From Halanaerobiales bacterium (lineage in GTDB: Bacteria > Bacillota > Halanaerobiia > Halanaerobiales > DTU029), in assembly GCA_029981855.1 (NCBI GenBank), contig JARRCS010000011.1, positions 62,001 through 126,000 on the forward strand: a stretch of DNA of 64,000 nucleotides, read 5' to 3'. Position numbers and translations under genes: made by a program. A model generated the notes under the pieces. That model ran no database searches and was not told where the DNA came from. It saw nothing but the letters and a program-made list of their open reading frames with translations. Positions 36,296 to 46,008 of the stretch are shown here, piece by piece. The number at the start of each line of letters is the position of its first letter. The stretch's first letter is position 1.

Positions 36296-39178
36296 TTACC
36301 GCCCTTTAAGTTCGTTCTCTCGCATATGTTTGCCGTTCACCGTTATCCTCGGATGCAGGGATTCATCGACTACTACTTCGCAATCCATCTCCGGCGGTAT
36401 CTTTATGTTGACTATAAGTTCATCTTCCGTCGCCCTCAGATCCACGGTCACGGGTCCCAATGGAGTGGGCACGGTCCCTTTGGCCCATTCCAACCCGGCC
36501 AAATCCGGCATGACGGCAACTCTTTTAAAACCGGGCGCCAAGGGTCTGACCCCTAAAATGCAAGCGGGCAAGTAATACCCGGGCGCTGTTGACCAAGCAT
36601 GGCAATGACTACGGGTCAGCACGTTTTTATAAAACCCGGGGAAGGTCTCCCAACAGGTTGTGGCCCCGTAATCAACCATTTTTCCCCATCTTTCCCTGAT
36701 ATCGTCCACTATTCGCCGGACAGCATCGCTGCCGCCTTGCTGGCGGAGCGCTTCATAAAACAAGAAGGAGATAAAAGGAGTTCCGATCGGTATGAAATCA
36801 TCCGGAGGTTTTCGTAAATAATCCTCGATGATCAGCTTTCTTTCACCCTCAACGCAACTGCAAAGGTAAACAAGGATGTTTGTCTGCATGCTGATCACCC
36901 TCGACAGGCTGCCGTCAGCATGGATGCAATCTACGAAAGCCCGCCGCTCTTCATCCCAAAGTTCCCTGTTTAATGCCTGTTTTATCAACCAGGCCGTTTC
37001 TGTTAAATCTTCTTGTTCTTGTTTCCTGCCCAGAATTTTGGCCATCGCCGCCATATCGGTTAATGCCTTGACCAGTAAAGCCTGGTGATGGGTAACGATT
37101 CCGTCCGCCGGCGTATCCATTCCGGCCCAGTCCAGCATATTCCAGGCATTAAGCTTGAATAATCTGGACGGTGTCAGATGCCTGATAAAACCTTCGGCGG
37201 TCTTCCGCAGATATGGATAGATCTCTTCCAGAAAAAGCATATCACCGGTAAACAGGTAATGCTCCCCGCAGGCGATCATCCATAATAAAGACCAAGCAGG
37301 CAGGATAGTATCTGTTCCCGTAGGAACCTGAGCCTCCGGTAGTTCGGAGCGATTCAGTGATTCCGCCACCAGTAACAGGGTTCGCCGGGCTAAATTATAA
37401 GAACCGAACAGATAGTATCCGACCAGGGAACTGATGCGACAGTCCCCAGTCCATAACGATTGTTCGTAGGCGGGACAATCAACATAGGTGTCCTCGGAAC
37501 ACAATCGTAAAGTGTGCCGAGTGATTCTCCAGATCTCGTTCAGACGGTGGTCCGGGGAGAAGAAATCCCCAACTTCAGTAACCGGATACCCACTGCCGTA
37601 ACCTTTGACCGAATAGATTCTTACCGGAGAATTATGATTTCTCACAGTTATCATTACATACCTGAAACCCCGTTTAATAAACGACCGATATTTTTGACGG
37701 CCTTTTCGGGCAATGTACCTGAAGGTGTTATTTAAGCCCTCAGTATAACAGGGTGTACCTTCATGCATGCTTTCAAAGAGGTTGAAATCGAAGACAGTCC
37801 TGTCCGCGCATTCCAGCTCAATCTCCAAAAAGGCGGATAACTCCCGGCCGAAGTCAACGATTAATTCTATGTCGCCCTCCGTACTCATTGCCGGAAGTTC
37901 AGTAAACTCATCGTTGGCCTTGACCAGGTTTTGTACAGAAGGTTTAATGGGCAGATCTGCAAGCACCTCTTTCTCAACTGTCAGGGTGTAAATATCGTCG
38001 GAGGAAAAATCGGCGTCGGGAAGTGGTTTAATCCACCGATCATACACGGCCAGCTCATCCAGGGTATTGATCTTCCAGAAACTGTCAAGAATATGCCTGT
38101 TTTCTAACTCCACCCCTTCCATTGAGGCAATATTATGCACCGGTTTATAATCAAAGGGCCCTACGGTTAGAAATTTATAAAAACTCCCCCGGTAGGGAAC
38201 AGAGAATTCGATAGGTTTTTCCGTAATAAATAGCATCTTGACAGTGAAAACCTGATAACCGCCGCTTATATCCAGTATAAAGAGGTTATCCCCCTTAATC
38301 AGCTCAATAGCTTTTTCCTTCTCACCCTCCTTTAAAATAAACTCCCTGCCGTTCAGTTTAAATCTCTCCGCTACTTCCGGCCACTTTTTGGAGAGGTGTA
38401 TAATTTTGCCTTTCGCCGTCACCGGTGAACGTATTACGGTCAATAAACACCCCAACTGCTTCTTATCCTTTATATCAACACATCCGGGATAAAAATTAGG
38501 GCCGAAATTAACGGCAACCGGTTGGCCCATGGGTTTAACACACCTGAGTGCCGTAACTTTTTGCGGGTAAATGGAATAATAATCCAAAGGAGGAATTTCC
38601 CTGGGTACCAGATTCACCCACGGTTCCATACCGGCGGGTCCGATCTCCACGGCTCTCTCCCATTCGCCGTCATCGTAGCCCACTCTTTCCCAGCCGGTCT
38701 CGGCTGCCGCGGCATCAAACTCCTCGATCCAGGGAAAAGCCGCATTAATCCGAAAAGTATCCTTTTTAAAGGCATTATGTCGTCGGACTTTCCAACTCCG
38801 GTCGGTGGCCACGTATCTGGTGATCGCTTCTCCGGCCCGGTAGAAATCCAACTGCGCAATCAGAGCGCCCCGGCCTGCTACATACTGCGCGGTAGAGGTT
38901 CCGTAATGCGTCACCAAAACGGCCAGGACATTCTCGCCTTCTACTAGTTCCGAGCCAATCTCATAAGTGTCATAAGACAGTTTCCATGGCCAGGACCTGG
39001 CCGGTCCGTATCCCATCATTTTCCCGTTTAGATATAAAAAATACCTGGAATCTGCGGTAATCTGCAGCCTGGCACCGGTAACGGACGAATCATAGTCAAA
39101 CTTTTTTCTAAAGCACAACCAATGATTCTTCGGCCGTTCCTCCCCGGCATCCCAGATCCATTTAGCTTTCCACTTCAT
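36296..39178 (-). CDS. Alpha-L-rhamnosidase-like glycosidase (GH78 type)
   Basis: About 960 aa from ATG 39178 (MKWKAKWIW; GGAGGGAGAAGG upstream). N-terminal beta-sandwich domains (residues 1-500) contain IWDAGEERPKNHWLCFRKKF and a typical DSRYFLYLNGK; the (alpha/alpha)6 barrel begins near residue 520 with EDTYVDCPAYEQSLWTGD, the rhamnosidase-family signature, and ends with a C-terminal beta-sandwich. No signal peptide, so it probably cleaves imported oligosaccharides in the cytoplasm. It ends 73 bp before the maturase gene. Confidence 0.85.
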   Translation of the reverse strand: MKWKAKWIWDAGEERPKNHWLCFRKKFDYDSSVTGARLQITADSRYFLYLNGKMMGYGPARSWPWKLSYDTYEIGSELVEGENVLAVLVTHYGTSTAQYVAGRGALIAQLDFYRAGEAITRYVATDRSWKVRRHNAFKKDTFRINAAFPWIEEFDAAAAETGWERVGYDDGEWERAVEIGPAGMEPWVNLVPREIPPLDYYSIYPQKVTALRCVKPMGQPVAVNFGPNFYPGCVDIKDKKQLGCLLTVIRSPVTAKGKIIHLSKKWPEVAERFKLNGREFILKEGEKEKAIELIKGDNLFILDISGGYQVFTVKMLFITEKPIEFSVPYRGSFYKFLTVGPFDYKPVHNIASMEGVELENRHILDSFWKINTLDELAVYDRWIKPLPDADFSSDDIYTLTVEKEVLADLPIKPSVQNLVKANDEFTELPAMSTEGDIELIVDFGRELSAFLEIELECADRTVFDFNLFESMHEGTPCYTEGLNNTFRYIARKGRQKYRSFIKRGFRYVMITVRNHNSPVRIYSVKGYGSGYPVTEVGDFFSPDHRLNEIWRITRHTLRLCSEDTYVDCPAYEQSLWTGDCRISSLVGYYLFGSYNLARRTLLLVAESLNRSELPEAQVPTGTDTILPAWSLLWMIACGEHYLFTGDMLFLEEIYPYLRKTAEGFIRHLTPSRLFKLNAWNMLDWAGMDTPADGIVTHHQALLVKALTDMAAMAKILGRKQEQEDLTETAWLIKQALNRELWDEERRAFVDCIHADGSLSRVISMQTNILVYLCSCVEGERKLIIEDYLRKPPDDFIPIGTPFISFLFYEALRQQGGSDAVRRIVDDIRERWGKMVDYGATTCWETFPGFYKNVLTRSHCHAWSTAPGYYLPACILGVRPLAPGFKRVAVMPDLAGLEWAKGTVPTPLGPVTVDLRATEDELIVNIKIPPEMDCEVVVDESLHPRITVNGKHMRENELKGR

Positions 39179-39281
39179 CCTTCTCCCTCCTTCGGCCCGT
39201 AATTCCGCCGCTTTACTCGCCCGGTTCCACAGCTGTTCGGGCAGACTAACCCTACCGGGTATTAAGCTCACAACCGGGGCC

Positions 39282-40136
39282 TTATTGCTTCAATGAACCG
39301 CTTGTAATTCCAGAAATAATATTTCTGGAAAAGAAACCAAATAAAATGATGATCGGTATCAGAGAGAGTGAAGCTGCGGAAAAAATTAGATGCCAGTTAG
39401 CCAGAAAATTGCTCATATACCTGTAAACTCCCAATGTAACGGTTCTGAGATTATCCTTGGTCAAAAAGACCAGAGGCAAGTAAAAATCGTTCCATACTGT
39501 AATTGTAGATAATAGGGCTATGGTAGCGATCACCGGTTTGGAAAGAGGCAACATAATCCGGAAGTAGATAGTAAACTCCCCGGCACCGTCAACCTTAGCA
39601 GCCTCATATAAGGCGTATGGAAGTGTGCGAAAGAAAACGGAAAAAATAAAAACGGGAAAAGACATATTTGCCGAGTATAATAAGACCATTCCGAATAAAT
39701 TGTTAATCATGTTGAGCTTGCGCATCATAATGAAGATTGGCAAAATCCCGAGCTGTATCGGAAACATCAACCCCAACAGAAAATAAGTTTGTAGTGTATC
39801 TGCGTATTTAAATTTAAATCTGGATAATCCGTATGCAGTCAGGGAGGAAATAAAAACGATGCCGGCGATGGACAAGACCGTAAGTATAGTGCTGTTCAGA
39901 AAGATTCGTAAAAAATTGTCTTCAAAGATCAAAGTCTTATAACTATCCAGGGTGAACTCCCGGGGAAATCCCAGTGTGTTGCGAACCAAATCGCTTTTTG
40001 TCTTGAAAGATCCCAGAAATGTTATGAAGATGAGAAAAACAACTATGCTACAGTACAGGGAAAGAAAGATACTATACACGAGCCTGATTCTTCTTTCCCG
40101 TTTTGTAATCACAAAAACATTTTTACCCTCCGCCAC
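39282..40136 (-). CDS. Carbohydrate ABC transporter permease (MalG type)
   Basis: A 284-aa membrane protein with six helices. The ATPase-docking EAA loop is YEAAKVDGAGEFTIYFRIMLP. The start is GTG (40136) preceded by GGAGGG at 6 nt; an ATG is out of frame nearby. Together with the next permease and the binding protein it forms an importer of the CUT1 family; no ATPase gene is in the block, so a shared MsmX-type ATPase elsewhere is likely (inference). Confidence 0.93.
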   Translation of the reverse strand: MAEGKNVFVITKRERRIRLVYSIFLSLYCSIVVFLIFITFLGSFKTKSDLVRNTLGFPREFTLDSYKTLIFEDNFLRIFLNSTILTVLSIAGIVFISSLTAYGLSRFKFKYADTLQTYFLLGLMFPIQLGILPIFIMMRKLNMINNLFGMVLLYSANMSFPVFIFSVFFRTLPYALYEAAKVDGAGEFTIYFRIMLPLSKPVIATIALLSTITVWNDFYLPLVFLTKDNLRTVTLGVYRYMSNFLANWHLIFSAASLSLIPIIILFGFFSRNIISGITSGSLKQ

Positions 40137-40150
40137 ATCGATCCCTCCAA

Positions 40151-41068
40151 TCAGTACTCGACACGAATGTTTCTTAAAAACTTAATCTGAATGATGGATA
40201 CTATAAGAACCAATCCGAACAAGACTACACTAATTGAAGCCCCGAATCCCATCGCCGTCTCGCCACCGTACGAATTACCGAAGGCATAACGGTAAAAGAA
40301 GATATTCATGAAATCCAGGGAGTTATTGACCCCACCCTGCGGCCCTCCAATGATGAACGGAATGTCAAATATTGTCAGGCCCCAAATCGTATCCAGGACT
40401 ATAATATTCGTCAATGACGGCCATAACTGCGGTAGAATTACCCTGAAGAAGCGCTGCACACCTCCGGCGCCGTCAATAATAGATGCCTCGATGATCTGCT
40501 CGGGTATCCCCTTCAGATTGGCGATGAACAACATCATACCATATCCGATACCGACCCAAGTAGCAACCACGATAAACAGGGGAAAGGCCAAATCCGGATC
40601 ACCGAACCAACCGCTTTGAAATTGCCCGAGACCAATACTTTTCAATAGCGAATTGAGGATTCCAAAGTTGGGATCAAAGACAATCATGATAAAGAATCCT
40701 ATAACCGCAGTACTTATAACGCAGGGCAGAAAGATTAACGTCTGAAATATCCGGTAACCCTTTATTCGCAAAAATATCAGATAAGCCAGAAGAATTTGCA
40801 GAGGCATAATAATCCCTAATTCCGCCAGAACATAAAAAAAGTTATTCTTCAATGCGTTCCAAAACATCTCCGATATTCTGGGATTAAAAAAGAGAGTAAC
40901 AAAGTTTGCCAGACCAACGAATTTTTTGGGTCCGATACCCGTCCACTCGTATAAGCTTATGGACATAGCGCTGAACAGCGGATAAATTACAAAAGCGGTA
41001 TATAGTATAAACCCGGGGAGAATAAAGAGAATGTAAGGCCTTTTTCTGATAAATCTCACTAGGATCAA
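40151..41068 (-). CDS. Carbohydrate ABC transporter permease (MalF type)
   Basis: A 305-aa protein with six membrane helices, EAA loop EQIIEASIIDGAGGVQRFF. It is the first permease after the binding protein gene and ends 14 bp before the second permease. A hairpin precedes it, consistent with lower expression than the binding protein. Confidence 0.93.
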   Translation of the reverse strand: MILVRFIRKRPYILFILPGFILYTAFVIYPLFSAMSISLYEWTGIGPKKFVGLANFVTLFFNPRISEMFWNALKNNFFYVLAELGIIMPLQILLAYLIFLRIKGYRIFQTLIFLPCVISTAVIGFFIMIVFDPNFGILNSLLKSIGLGQFQSGWFGDPDLAFPLFIVVATWVGIGYGMMLFIANLKGIPEQIIEASIIDGAGGVQRFFRVILPQLWPSLTNIIVLDTIWGLTIFDIPFIIGGPQGGVNNSLDFMNIFFYRYAFGNSYGGETAMGFGASISVVLFGLVLIVSIIQIKFLRNIRVEY

Positions 41069-41092
41069 CCCCCCAAACCCTTAAAATAAACC

Positions 41093-41114
41093 GGGGCAGT
41101 TACTAGACTGCCCC
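41093..41114 (-). terminator. Hairpin between binding protein and permease genes
   Basis: GGGGCAGT/ACTGCCCC with a 6-nt loop, 16 bp after the binding protein stop. No T-run, so it is likely an RNA-stabilising hairpin that raises binding protein mRNA. Confidence 0.75.
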
Positions 41115-41130
41115 TTTCCTCCATTCCTAT

Positions 41131-42378
41131 TTATTTCATCTTGGAGTAATCAATGGCGTCTTCAAGTCTGGCTATGAATTCTTCCGCCGTCAGTTTACCG
41201 CTTACCCACTTAATACTGTCTTCTTCCCATATTTTCCTGGGATTCTTTCCTTCCTTCGGCCAGAAGCCCAGAATATTGTAGAAGCTTTCCACCTGACGGT
41301 CGGCAGTACCGATAGACTGAATCAATTCGTTCTTTGCCTTCAATCCTTGCAGACCGGGAACGTTACCCTGGGTTTCCACGACTATCTGTTGTGCCTCACG
41401 GGTGGTGGCAAACCTGAGAAACTTCAAAACCTCCTCCGGATGCCTGGTCTTTGCATATCCGCAGTAACCCGTGGAATAGGTCACAACCATCACCCGGCCT
41501 CCGTTTTCCATAGGCATCTGGAATGCCCCCAGATTTAGATCGGGATTATTCTTGGTGAAAGTCTCCGCGTTCCAGGACCCGGTGATGCACATGGCGGTAT
41601 TCCCTTTGGAAAAATTCAACAGCATTGCTCCCTCGTCCACACCAAGGTAATTCCGGCCGAAAAATCCTTTATCCGCCCATTCCTCGAACTTTTTAAATAC
41701 CTGCAACAGTCGGGGATCGCTCAGTTTAGCTTTACCGGCCGCGGCTTCATCCAGCCAATCGGGGCTAACCGCGGCCAGTACGGGTTCAAAGAGAAAAAGA
41801 ATATTCCAGCTCAGTTTGGCTCCGAACGATATGGGGGTGACCCCTTTTGCGACCAGAGTCTCACAGATCTTCTCCATTTCGCTTAAGGTCTCCGGCACCG
41901 CGATCCCATATTTGGCAAATATATCTTTATTGTAGTAAACTGCCCGGGTATCTATGGAAGCTCCCGGAGTCTGATACAACCGACCGTTGATATACAGAAT
42001 ATCCGTTGCCATTTTGTCATAACCGGATAGATCAATCTTCCCGGTTAAATCCATCGCCCCGCCCATTTTTACGATATTTGCCAGATCGGTTGTCTTGGTG
42101 CCATTCTGCCAGAAGATATCCGGCGCATCCCCGGCCTGAATGACTGTATTCAACAAGGTATTATACTGGTCCGGAGTTTTAATCTCCAGTTCGATTTTAA
42201 TATTGGGATATTTGGCTTCAAAGGCTTTAATCAAGGCTTTTGTGCTGTCTTCGAATTGGGGAGTGTGTTCCCACATCCTCAGCACGATTTTACCTTCTTT
42301 AGCCCCGGCCACCCCCAACTGCAATACCAGCAAGACTAAACCGATTACAAAAACCAATCTCCAGATCTTGTTTGGCAT
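41131..42378 (-). CDS. Sugar ABC transporter substrate-binding protein
   Basis: A 415-aa extracellular solute-binding protein (family 1). An N-terminal signal (IWRLVFVIGLVLLVLQLGVAGA) lacks a lipobox Cys, so it would be cleaved by signal peptidase I or stay anchored, unusual for Gram-positive binding proteins which are usually lipoproteins. MWEHTPQFEDSTKALIKAFE and IFWQNGTK are typical blocks. GGAGGAATGATTC precedes the ATG. First gene of the import operon. Confidence 0.9.
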   Translation of the reverse strand: MPNKIWRLVFVIGLVLLVLQLGVAGAKEGKIVLRMWEHTPQFEDSTKALIKAFEAKYPNIKIELEIKTPDQYNTLLNTVIQAGDAPDIFWQNGTKTTDLANIVKMGGAMDLTGKIDLSGYDKMATDILYINGRLYQTPGASIDTRAVYYNKDIFAKYGIAVPETLSEMEKICETLVAKGVTPISFGAKLSWNILFLFEPVLAAVSPDWLDEAAAGKAKLSDPRLLQVFKKFEEWADKGFFGRNYLGVDEGAMLLNFSKGNTAMCITGSWNAETFTKNNPDLNLGAFQMPMENGGRVMVVTYSTGYCGYAKTRHPEEVLKFLRFATTREAQQIVVETQGNVPGLQGLKAKNELIQSIGTADRQVESFYNILGFWPKEGKNPRKIWEEDSIKWVSGKLTAEEFIARLEDAIDYSKMK

Positions 42379-42456
42379 GAATCATTCCTCCTTTTTTTAA
42401 CTACACCCCACTGGTGGGCGTTATTCCGACGCGCGTCCGTCTTTGTTCATAGTTAA

Positions 42457-42485
42457 ATTATAGCAGTTTGGCTTCTGGTATGATA
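42457..42485 (-). promoter_or_regulatory. Weak promoter of the sugar import operon
   Basis: TATAAT at 42462-42457 (minus), with no good -35 box 17 nt upstream. A poor -35 fits activation by the AraC-type response regulator encoded next to it. Confidence 0.45.
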
Positions 42486-42529
42486 TCAGCAATATTAAGA
42501 GATTGATATAAAATGTTAGGCTGGTCATA

Positions 42530-42550
42530 AAAAAACCCCGGAGGGGGTAA
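42530..42550 (-). terminator. Terminator of the response regulator gene
   Basis: ACCCC/GGGGT stem with 4-nt loop followed by seven T on the minus strand, 26 bp after the stop codon. It separates the two-component system from the transporter operon. Confidence 0.8.
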
Positions 42551-42575
42551 AATATTCAGGTTAATATGTCAAATT

Positions 42576-44186
42576 TTAAGGTCTTCTTCGATATTCACTT
42601 ATGCTCAATCCGGTGACTTTCTTAAAAACCTTGCCGAAATAATTGGTGTTATGAAAGCCGACTTTCTCCGCCACCTCCCGGGTTGACAACTCTGAGGATT
42701 TTAACAGTTTTTTGGCCTTCTCTATCCGCACCTCGTTCAGATAGTTTATAAAATTCTTCCCTGTCTCCTTTTTAAAATACTGACAGAAATAATTCATATT
42801 CAAATGAAATACCGCGGAAACATGTTTTAATGTAAGATTTTTACCGTAGTTGCCTTCAATATATCTTTTTATTCGGAAGATTCGCTCTGTATCGCCTGCT
42901 TTTTTCTGAAGTCTATCCCCTACCTCCGAAAGAAAATACATAACCCAGTCCTTCAAAAGGTGAAACCGATCCAACTCCTCAATCTGCTTATATGCAACGA
43001 AGTCATTTCCGAAAATCTCTTCGAAACTCAAATCACAATAGTCCATTATTAAATTCTGGATGATATGGATAAATATGTTAATTCCTTTTTTGGCATTTCC
43101 AGGGGATATTTTTTGTTCAACTGCAAATCGGAAGAAATTCTTAAAAAAACTCCGGATGCCTTCGATCTGATATTGATAATCCTCGGTTATTGTCAGCCTG
43201 CTTTTCAGTTCTTTTACCCATTGGTTATAATCTATGTGCCCAAACGTCCCCGCCTGTTCATAGTAGAAGACACTTCCTTCGTTACAGTAAAAACCATGCA
43301 AAAGAGCCTCATGTGCCTCGGCATAAGCTTTCTTTAAATAATCTACGCCATGATGAGGATTACTGATACCCAGGGAAAAACTGGTGTTAAAGAAATTTTT
43401 CATTGTTTCTCTGAGTGATTCGACTATATAGTGAGTCTTTTCTTCTCTTTCCTGCGCACTCTTTATCTTATGGAAAGAAATAATCAAAACAAATTCCCAT
43501 TTTTCATTGAGGCAGACCTCTCCGTCCCCGTATTTGTTCACGATCTCACGGATAGTATTTATAAACGGTAAAATCTCGATCTCCCTTTTTACTATCTGAA
43601 AATGAGAATCATACTCTTTATCCAACACCATACAAACTACTATATAATTGGACAAAAAGGTCTCCAAATGACAACGGAAAATCCCACCCTTTAGCCCCTC
43701 CGGATAAATATCGGCGTTCTCCCTGTTGAGTATGGCTTGTAAGGTTGAACTCCTTTCAGTTTCCGTATCTGCTCTTTTCGAAACAGGGGCGACGACCGTG
43801 CCATGATCTCTTTTTCCACCGGGTTTAACCTTTTCCAAAACCTTTAATAAATCATCCATCTCCACTTCGTGTTTCAGGACATAATCATCTACACCCAGCT
43901 TGAAAGCGGTCTTTACCAATTTATAATCATCATAACAACTTAGAACAACTATTCTGATCTCCAGATCCGTTTCCTTTAACTCCCGAATAAACTGCAAACC
44001 GTCCATTACAGGCATTTTCAGATCAGTCAAAACTATATCCGGTTTTGTTTTCAGGCAGAAATCCAAAGCTTCCTTGCCGTTAGCAAAAGTACCGACGACT
44101 TCATACTCCTTCCCTCCGGATTGAATATATGATTTCACTCCCAATCTAACAAGAAACTCGTCATCGACAATAATTAGTTTGTACAT
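42576..44186 (-). CDS. YesN-type response regulator (REC + AraC HTH)
   Basis: A 536-aa protein. The receiver domain (residues 1-120) carries VDDE near 8-10, the phospho-acceptor Asp55 in VLTDLKMPVMDG, Ser/Thr in VVLSCYDD and Lys in YVLKHE. A middle region of 300 residues has no clear fold, and the C-terminal AraC-type HTH (about 435-536, MNYFCQYFKKETGKNFINYLNEVRIEKAKKLL) binds DNA. It follows the histidine kinase by 17 bp and likely activates the neighbouring sugar operon. Confidence 0.93.
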   Translation of the reverse strand: MYKLIIVDDEFLVRLGVKSYIQSGGKEYEVVGTFANGKEALDFCLKTKPDIVLTDLKMPVMDGLQFIRELKETDLEIRIVVLSCYDDYKLVKTAFKLGVDDYVLKHEVEMDDLLKVLEKVKPGGKRDHGTVVAPVSKRADTETERSSTLQAILNRENADIYPEGLKGGIFRCHLETFLSNYIVVCMVLDKEYDSHFQIVKREIEILPFINTIREIVNKYGDGEVCLNEKWEFVLIISFHKIKSAQEREEKTHYIVESLRETMKNFFNTSFSLGISNPHHGVDYLKKAYAEAHEALLHGFYCNEGSVFYYEQAGTFGHIDYNQWVKELKSRLTITEDYQYQIEGIRSFFKNFFRFAVEQKISPGNAKKGINIFIHIIQNLIMDYCDLSFEEIFGNDFVAYKQIEELDRFHLLKDWVMYFLSEVGDRLQKKAGDTERIFRIKRYIEGNYGKNLTLKHVSAVFHLNMNYFCQYFKKETGKNFINYLNEVRIEKAKKLLKSSELSTREVAEKVGFHNTNYFGKVFKKVTGLSISEYRRRP

Positions 44187-44202
44187 CGTGACCCCCCCGG
44201 TT

Positions 44203-46008
44203 TCATTTAATTACCGGCAGAATAACCGTCACTGTTGTCCCCTCTCCAAACTGACTTCTGATCCTCAACCCGTATTCCGGACCGTAATGCAACACTATCC
44301 GTTCGTGAACATTTCGGATTCCCAATTTATTATAACGCGTTCCGTTCTCCCCATTCAGTAAGGCATCAACTTCTTCCGGTTTTATTCCGACCCCATCGTC
44401 TTTCACTTCTATGTATAGTTTTTCGTCCCGGTGTCTTACAGTGATCCGGATTACCCCAAACCTGTCTGAACCCCCGAACCCGTGTATAATACTATTCTCC
44501 ACAATCGGCTGGAGGGTAAATTTGATGATTTTATAGGAAAGAACTTCTTCAGGAATGTGGTATTCGGTTTTAAAATTAGTAAACCGCACACTTTGCACAA
44601 AAATATAGCTCTTCAAAAGCTCGATCTCATCCTTAACAGTAATCAATTCCTGACTTGTGTCTGCGGCCATTTTCAACATTTTCACCAAGGCGTTAAGCAT
44701 CTTTTTAATATTATCCTGTTTATTGATGATGGCCATCCATTTGATAGAATTTAAGGTATTATACATGAAATGAGGATTAATCTGTGATTGTAAAGCATCC
44801 AACTCCAATCGGGATTTTAACTTTTCTTTCTCCCGGACTTCCTCCAGAAGTCCCCGTACCCTGGTGAGCATCGATTCAAAACTACGACTAAGCCTGCCAA
44901 TCTCGTCATTATGCTTATTATCGATCGATATATTCAAATCCCCTTCCTCCACTCTTTTTATCCCGGCCAGCAATTTTTTAAGTGGGAAGATAATCCGCTG
45001 AGAAAAAAGATAGGAAAGAAGAAAAAGAAAGAAGATGAAAAGCACGATGATTAACAACATTATATTGCGGACATGCCACACTTCCTTTAACAAGTCTTTC
45101 ATCGGAATAATTGAAACAAACTTCCAGCCCGTTATCTGTGAAGTGGAAAAGACTACTAAAAAATCCTGTGCTCCTGAATTTTGAACGAAAGTCCCTTCCT
45201 CTATCCGCGCTATTTTTTGCAGGTAACCTTCATCAGACAATTCTTCACCAATCAGATCCTTATTCATGGAAGAGACGATAACCAGATCACTAGTGAGAAT
45301 CATACTGTTGACGTTTTCTCCGAAATAAACCTCCTTGTATATGTCGGCGAAGAATTCCTCCCGTAACACAAGAATCAAGGTTCCGACTCTGGTCCCGTCG
45401 TAACTCTTTATCTCCCTGACAGCCATAAATATATGATAATCCTTACCAAAATAATCCTTATGCTCTTTGCTGGGGAGCCATACTATCCTTCCTCCCGCCT
45501 TCGAAGCAATCCGGTCGTATTCTTCAAATTCTTCATCCAGACCGGGAAACTCTATTCCGTCAACATACTTAGTATGGTCAGACGTTATCAAATAAGCTGA
45601 AGCCACATAGCGGTCAGCGTTGATTAAACTCCTCAGGACCGCTCTGATTGTTTTTTCGATCTCAAACTGTTCATTAAAGTCTCTGTGTTCCTTCTTCATG
45701 TTTTCAATAATCTCTTTATTGGCATAGATCTGCAGAGTTAGCCTGGAGTATATCTTGAGGTTTGAATCAATATTGTTATTGATCTCTTTAACCATTTGGT
45801 GGGTATACAGCTGTATTTTTTCCTTCATGAACTGCAGATACATATTATAGATAAATACCAGGAGAATAACGGTGGGAATAAAGATTACTACGATAAAAAA
45901 AAGCAGAATCTTTTGTTGCAAACCTGAGTTCGATCCCGGGCCCGTCGGGAGGTTCCGAAGGGAAAATCTCCATTTTTCTTTTGCAACAAGCCGCTCTCTA
46001 CATTTCAT
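44203..46008 (-). CDS. YesM-type sensor histidine kinase
   Basis: A 601-aa protein: first membrane helix near residue 35-55 (ILLFFIVVIFIPTVILLVFI), a large extracellular sensor domain to about 300, second membrane helix, HAMP domain (IFPLKKLLAGIKRVEEGDL), His-kinase box SQINPHFMYNTLNSIKW and HATPase with DDGVGI and GIRNVHERI. It senses an external sugar or cell-wall signal and phosphorylates the adjacent regulator. The start is tentative; AAAGG lies about 11 nt upstream. Confidence 0.92.
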   Translation of the reverse strand: MKCRERLVAKEKWRFSLRNLPTGPGSNSGLQQKILLFFIVVIFIPTVILLVFIYNMYLQFMKEKIQLYTHQMVKEINNNIDSNLKIYSRLTLQIYANKEIIENMKKEHRDFNEQFEIEKTIRAVLRSLINADRYVASAYLITSDHTKYVDGIEFPGLDEEFEEYDRIASKAGGRIVWLPSKEHKDYFGKDYHIFMAVREIKSYDGTRVGTLILVLREEFFADIYKEVYFGENVNSMILTSDLVIVSSMNKDLIGEELSDEGYLQKIARIEEGTFVQNSGAQDFLVVFSTSQITGWKFVSIIPMKDLLKEVWHVRNIMLLIIVLFIFFLFLLSYLFSQRIIFPLKKLLAGIKRVEEGDLNISIDNKHNDEIGRLSRSFESMLTRVRGLLEEVREKEKLKSRLELDALQSQINPHFMYNTLNSIKWMAIINKQDNIKKMLNALVKMLKMAADTSQELITVKDEIELLKSYIFVQSVRFTNFKTEYHIPEEVLSYKIIKFTLQPIVENSIIHGFGGSDRFGVIRITVRHRDEKLYIEVKDDGVGIKPEEVDALLNGENGTRYNKLGIRNVHERIVLHYGPEYGLRIRSQFGEGTTVTVILPVIK

